A stretch of 9,643 bases of DNA. Source: Actinobacteria bacterium UBA5182 (lineage in GTDB: Bacteria > Actinomycetota > UBA4738). Positions 6,751 to 9,643 of this stretch are shown in pieces. The notes under the pieces are model-generated. The model did not search any database. It worked only from the letters and a program-made list of their open reading frames with translations, and was not told the DNA's origin. The position numbers and the translations under genes were made by a program. The stretch covers positions 1-9,643 of the forward strand of contig DHWM01000046.1 in the NCBI GenBank assembly GCA_002413185.1, in the 5' to 3' direction. Within the stretch, counting starts at the first letter, position 1. Every line of letters starts with the position of its first letter.

Positions 6751-6758
6751 CCTCCTTT
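6751..6758 (-). promoter_or_regulatory. Strong Shine-Dalgarno site of the 88-aa gene
   Basis: AAAGGAGG on the minus strand, six bases (ACCCAA) before the GTG at 6744. It decides that GTG as the start; the nearest ATG (6737-6735) is out of frame. Confidence 0.85.
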
Positions 6759-6771
6759 CCGCGGCTCCTCG

Positions 6772-6778
6772 TACCCTA
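6772..6778. promoter_or_regulatory. Candidate shared bidirectional -10 element (TACCCTA)
   Basis: On the plus strand TACCCT (6772-6777) is followed by six bases and the MFS GTG at 6784, so the MFS mRNA would be leaderless. On the minus strand TAGGGT (6778-6773) is a -10 for the 88-aa gene, with a start near 6766 and a leader of about 22 nt holding its Shine-Dalgarno site. Two promoters sharing one -10 would exclude each other. -35 elements are not obvious; the one for the minus strand would lie within the start of the MFS gene. Confidence 0.45.
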
Positions 6779-6783
6779 CTTCC

Positions 6784-8091
6784 GTGAGCCCAGACCAGCC
6801 CGCGATCGAACAGGTGGCCGAGCCCGCGGCTGCCTCCTCGTCCTCAGCCGCCGGCGCACCGGTTCGTCAGCACCGAACGGGCACGTTCCATTCGCTCCGG
6901 GTGCGGAACTTCCGGTTGTTCGTGGGAGGCCAGCTCGTGTCCGCCATCGGCACGTGGATGCAACTCGTTGCCGGGCCATGGCTGGTCCTGCAGCTCACCC
7001 ACAACGGAACGATGCTGGGGATCGACACCGGACTGCAGTTCCTTCCGATCCTGCTGTTCGGCGCGTGGGGCGGCCTCATCGCCGATCGGCTCGACAACTG
7101 GCGCCTCCAGATCTCGACGCAGGTCGCGTTCGCGCTGCTCGCGCTGACGCTGTGGCTTCTGGTGTTCACGGGTGTCGTCCATGTGTGGATGGTGTTCTCC
7201 CTGTCCTTCCTGGTCGGGCTGGTCACCGCCCTCGACATGCCGACGCGGCAGAGCTTCTATTTGGAGATGGTCGGACGGGAGGACCTCACGAACGCGATGA
7301 GCCTGAACACGGCGACGTTCACGGGCGCCCGAGTCGTCGGTCCGGCCGTCGCCGGAATCCTGATCGGGGCGATCGGGGTAGGTCCGGTGTTCCTGATCAA
7401 CGCCATCTCCTACCTGGCGGTGATCGCCGCGCTCCTGGCGATGCGAACGAACGAGCTCCACCGGCGTGTTCCCGTCCCGCGCCGCAGGGGCCAGGTCCGG
7501 GAAGGGATCGCCTACGTGTGGCGCACGCCGGATCTCCGTGTCCCCATGTTGGTGATGGCGGCCGTGTTCCTGTTCGCCTACAATTTCCCGGTGGTCTTGC
7601 CGCTCCTCGCGGTGCGAACGTTCCACGGCGACGCCAGGACCTACGGCGACATGCTGGCGCTGTTCGGTGCAGGCTCCCTGATCGGGGCGCTCCTCCTGGC
7701 CAGCAGGGCTTCCACGCCGAACGTGCGGCGCCTGGTCCTGCTGGCGGTGGGCCTGGGAGTGGGTTCGGTGCTGATCGGTTTGGCGCCCAGCCTGGGCCTG
7801 GCCTGGTTGGTGCTCCCGCTGCTCGGCGGCGTGGCCACGTCGTTCGCCATCACCGGGAACTCCACGCTGCAGCTGACGTCCTCGGACGAGATGCGGGGCC
7901 GGGTCATGGCGCTGTACACGGTGGTGTTCCTGGGGAGCACGCCGATCGGCGGGCCCGTGGCAGGATTCGTGGGGCAGCACGCGGGACTCCAGGTGGGGCC
8001 TCGCCTGGCGCTGGCGGGCGGAGGAGCCATCGCAATCCTGGCCAGCCTGTTCGCCTGGCGAAAGGTGCGAACGTCCCGGCGAACCTCGTAG
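6784..8091 (+). CDS. MFS transporter, EntS/MFS_3-like exporter
   Basis: A 435-aa major facilitator protein with a hydrophilic N-terminal tail (1-35, rich in Ala, Ser, Pro) and then about a dozen predicted membrane segments, beginning at FRLFVGGQLVSAIGTWMQ (43-60). The loop 2-3 motif A appears as GLIADRLDNWRLQ (97-109). RVVGPAVAGILIGAIGVGP (183-201) fits the helix-5 antiporter motif C region, and a basic central loop lies at 221-240. MGRV-type MRGRVMALYTVVFLG (370-384) is typical of the MFS_3 branch, which includes the enterobactin exporter EntS and multidrug efflux proteins. Efflux by proton antiport is likely; the substrate is unknown. The GTG start at 6784 is chosen because a -10 hexamer sits 6 nt before it and no Shine-Dalgarno or alternative Met occurs before the first membrane segment. 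The frame stays open upstream to 6352, but that part covers the opposite-strand small genes. Confidence 0.9.
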   Translation: MSPDQPAIEQVAEPAAASSSSAAGAPVRQHRTGTFHSLRVRNFRLFVGGQLVSAIGTWMQLVAGPWLVLQLTHNGTMLGIDTGLQFLPILLFGAWGGLIADRLDNWRLQISTQVAFALLALTLWLLVFTGVVHVWMVFSLSFLVGLVTALDMPTRQSFYLEMVGREDLTNAMSLNTATFTGARVVGPAVAGILIGAIGVGPVFLINAISYLAVIAALLAMRTNELHRRVPVPRRRGQVREGIAYVWRTPDLRVPMLVMAAVFLFAYNFPVVLPLLAVRTFHGDARTYGDMLALFGAGSLIGALLLASRASTPNVRRLVLLAVGLGVGSVLIGLAPSLGLAWLVLPLLGGVATSFAITGNSTLQLTSSDEMRGRVMALYTVVFLGSTPIGGPVAGFVGQHAGLQVGPRLALAGGGAIAILASLFAWRKVRTSRRTS

Positions 8092-8133
8092 CGAGCCAGC
8101 CCCCCCGCGGTCTTCACCACATTTCGACCGAAG

Positions 8134-8163
8134 TTGCGCAAACAGGATCCCTGGTCCTAGCCT
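8134..8163 (+). promoter_or_regulatory. Candidate promoter of the BNR-repeat gene
   Basis: TTGCGC (8134-8139), 18 nt, then TAGCCT (8158-8163) resembles a housekeeping promoter, although the -35 matches the consensus at only three positions. The spacer holds an imperfect inverted repeat (8144-8158, six pairs with one G-T), and the -35 lies in the palindrome TTGCGCAA (8134-8141). Start of transcription would be near 8170, leaving a leader of about 29 nt. The rest of 8092-8198 shows nothing else clear. Confidence 0.4.
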
Positions 8164-8184
8164 GCCGTCCTCACAAGTGTCTCG

Positions 8185-8191
8185 AAGGAGG
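8185..8191 (+). promoter_or_regulatory. Shine-Dalgarno site of the BNR-repeat gene
   Basis: AAGGAGG, 7 nt before the ATG at 8199. It fixes the start, although the frame is open far upstream (to 6243) across the antisense or alternate frame of other genes. Confidence 0.88.
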
Positions 8192-8198
8192 TTCCACG

Positions 8199-9629
8199 AT
8201 GCGATCGACCAGACTGTTGTTCGGAGCGATCCTGTCCGTATCGGTCGTCTCCGCGCTGGTGATCGGGACGCCCGCCGCCTCGCTCGGCGCCACGCGATCC
8301 AGCCGTACGTCGACCCCCCAGAACGTGGACGTGAGCCAGCGACACGGAAACGAATCCGAGACAACGGTCGCCATCAACCCCACCAATCCCCAGAACGTCG
8401 TGATCGTCTCGAACGTTCAGCATCCGCTGTCAGGCATGTTCGAGGGCGTGAGCTTCGACGGCGGAACGACGTGGGCGACGAAGCTCATCGGCCACGGCGA
8501 CAACCTCGGCGACGCGTGCTGCGACCCGAGCCTGTCGTTCGACAACTACGGGAATCTGTTTTTGACCTATCTGTTCAATCGCGAAAACACGATTCCGGTT
8601 GCGCTCAGCACCGACGGTGGAATCTCGTTCGGGCTCATCGCGAAGATCAACGGCATTCCGAAGCGGCAGGTCAGCCGGTCCGGCCACGATGACCGGGGCC
8701 TGTTCCAGTTCACCGACCAGGGGACCATCACCGCAGCCGAGGGCGAGGTGTGGGTCGTGGTCAACGTGGGTGGCCCGATGGGCGCGTTCGGCGCCCCGGT
8801 CCACGGGTTGGGCCAGGTCGGTTCGTTCGACACGCGTGAGGTCATCGAAGGGACGAACAACTGCACGTACGGCGACGTCGCGATCGGTCCCGAGGGCCAG
8901 GTGATGAACGTGTGCACGCTCACCGAGAGCGGACAGGGCGGAGGCAAGCTGTTCGTGAACGTGGATCCCGACGGCCTCGGGCCGGCCCCATTCGGCAAGC
9001 GCGTCTTCGTCGCCGACACGCACGTGGGCGGCTTCGACTTCATCCCACCGCAGCCCGACCGGTCCGTCGACGCCGAACCGGGTCTGGCGTGGGACCGCAC
9101 GGGGGGCGCGCACGCCGGGCGGGCCTACCTCGTCTACACCCTCGAGCAGAAGAACGAGAGCGACAACACCGACATCTACGTTCAGCACTCCGACGACGAC
9201 GGCGCCACGTGGACCGACCCGGTCCGGGTCAACGACGACCACACCACAAACAGCCAGTTCCTTCCGAAGATCGCCCTCGACCAGACAAGTGGAGACATCG
9301 CCGTGACCTGGTACGACTCGCGGTTGGACCTCGGCAACGGCGGGCCCGGTGACACCGACGGAGTGCCGAACGATGACGCGCAGTACTGGGGTGCCTTCAG
9401 CACCGACGGTGGGTCGTCGTTCACGCCGAACCTACAGATCAGTGCGGGCACGTCGAACTCCGCCGACGCCAACAACGGGATCGACTACGGCGACTACACG
9501 GGCCTGGCGTTCTTCGAGGGCATCGCCCGTCCGGCCTGGGCCGACAATTCGAACAGCACCGGAACCAACCCCGACGGCAGGCTGAACGAGCTCGACATCT
9601 ACACGGCAGCGGTGCCGGTCCGAGGATGA
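8199..9629 (+). CDS. Secreted BNR/Asp-box sialidase-like beta-propeller protein
   Basis: A 476-aa exported protein. Residues 1-31 form a Sec-type signal peptide: MRSTR, a hydrophobic core LLFGAILSVSVVSALVIG, and a likely cut near ASLGA-T. The mature part carries four Asp-box (BNR) turns, SFDGGTTW (85-92), STDGGISF (137-144), SDDDGATW (331-338) and STDGGSSF (401-408), and other blade-like strands such as DIAVTWYDSR (366-375) and GDYTGLAFFEGIARPAWAD (431-449). This is the sialidase-fold propeller. Catalytic sialidases need an Arg triad and usually an N-terminal FRIP motif; FRIP is not seen, so glycosidase activity is unproven, and a binding role is equally possible. Cys at 107, 108, 222 and 239 could form disulfides outside the cell. 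There is no LPXTG, lipobox or C-terminal anchor, so it is probably released. It lies 107 nt after the MFS gene in the same direction but has its own promoter candidate. Confidence 0.87.
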   Translation: MRSTRLLFGAILSVSVVSALVIGTPAASLGATRSSRTSTPQNVDVSQRHGNESETTVAINPTNPQNVVIVSNVQHPLSGMFEGVSFDGGTTWATKLIGHGDNLGDACCDPSLSFDNYGNLFLTYLFNRENTIPVALSTDGGISFGLIAKINGIPKRQVSRSGHDDRGLFQFTDQGTITAAEGEVWVVVNVGGPMGAFGAPVHGLGQVGSFDTREVIEGTNNCTYGDVAIGPEGQVMNVCTLTESGQGGGKLFVNVDPDGLGPAPFGKRVFVADTHVGGFDFIPPQPDRSVDAEPGLAWDRTGGAHAGRAYLVYTLEQKNESDNTDIYVQHSDDDGATWTDPVRVNDDHTTNSQFLPKIALDQTSGDIAVTWYDSRLDLGNGGPGDTDGVPNDDAQYWGAFSTDGGSSFTPNLQISAGTSNSADANNGIDYGDYTGLAFFEGIARPAWADNSNSTGTNPDGRLNELDIYTAAVPVRG

Positions 9630-9643
9630 CCAGCCACCCGGGG

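Noticed and set aside
6243..8198. Open upstream extension of the BNR-protein frame
   Set aside because: The real start is at 8199, where a strong Shine-Dalgarno and a signal peptide begin; the extension is a shifted reading of the small-gene and MFS regions.
6844..8364. A 506-codon minus-strand open frame opposite the MFS gene and start of the BNR gene
   Set aside because: The product is Arg/Gln/His-rich without motifs; the plus strand has clear transporter helices, and high G+C alone keeps such antisense frames open.

Overview
The window is very G+C-rich DNA with G/C-ending codons, GTG and ATG starts, compact spacing and probable leaderless genes. With a LAL-type LuxR ATPase, a P450-type ferredoxin and class III cyclase domains, this suggests an actinomycetote, perhaps a deep-branching soil lineage. 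That placement is inferred from gene style, not from a marker phylogeny.

Layout. (1) 1-768 (+) is the C-terminal part of the translational GTPase TypA/BipA, cut by the window edge. (2) 797-1663 (-) is a dimethylargininase/arginine deiminase-superfamily hydrolase, convergent with typA. (3) 1788-2222 (+) is a stand-alone cyclic-nucleotide-binding domain protein without a DNA-binding domain. (4) A minus-strand cluster runs from 6744 down to 2253: an 88-aa acidic protein; a 55-aa basic protein overlapping it by 4 nt; a 1083-aa LuxR-type regulator with a STAND/AAA ATPase domain; and, 2 nt after that, a fusion of a P450-type 3Fe-4S ferredoxin with a class III nucleotide cyclase domain. (5) 6784-8091 (+) is an MFS transporter divergent from the cluster. 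(6) 8199-9629 (+) is a secreted BNR/sialidase-like beta-propeller protein.

The most interesting part is 1788-6244. A regulator of the kind that in mycobacteria is often fused to a class III cyclase domain here has its cyclase on a separate, tightly coupled gene. That cyclase carries an iron-sulfur domain and has lost several residues needed for nucleotide selection and catalysis, while a cNMP-binding protein lies convergent next to it. A redox-responsive signalling module is a reasonable hypothesis, but the changed residues may mean the cyclase domain senses rather than makes a nucleotide.

Transcription signals. DDAH and MFS each have a TANNNT -10 hexamer followed by exactly 6 nt and a GTG start, as expected of leaderless mRNAs. 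In both divergent intergenic regions a TANNNTA heptamer reads as a -10 element on both strands. No RNA genes, CRISPR arrays, insertion sequences or convincing intrinsic terminators were found.
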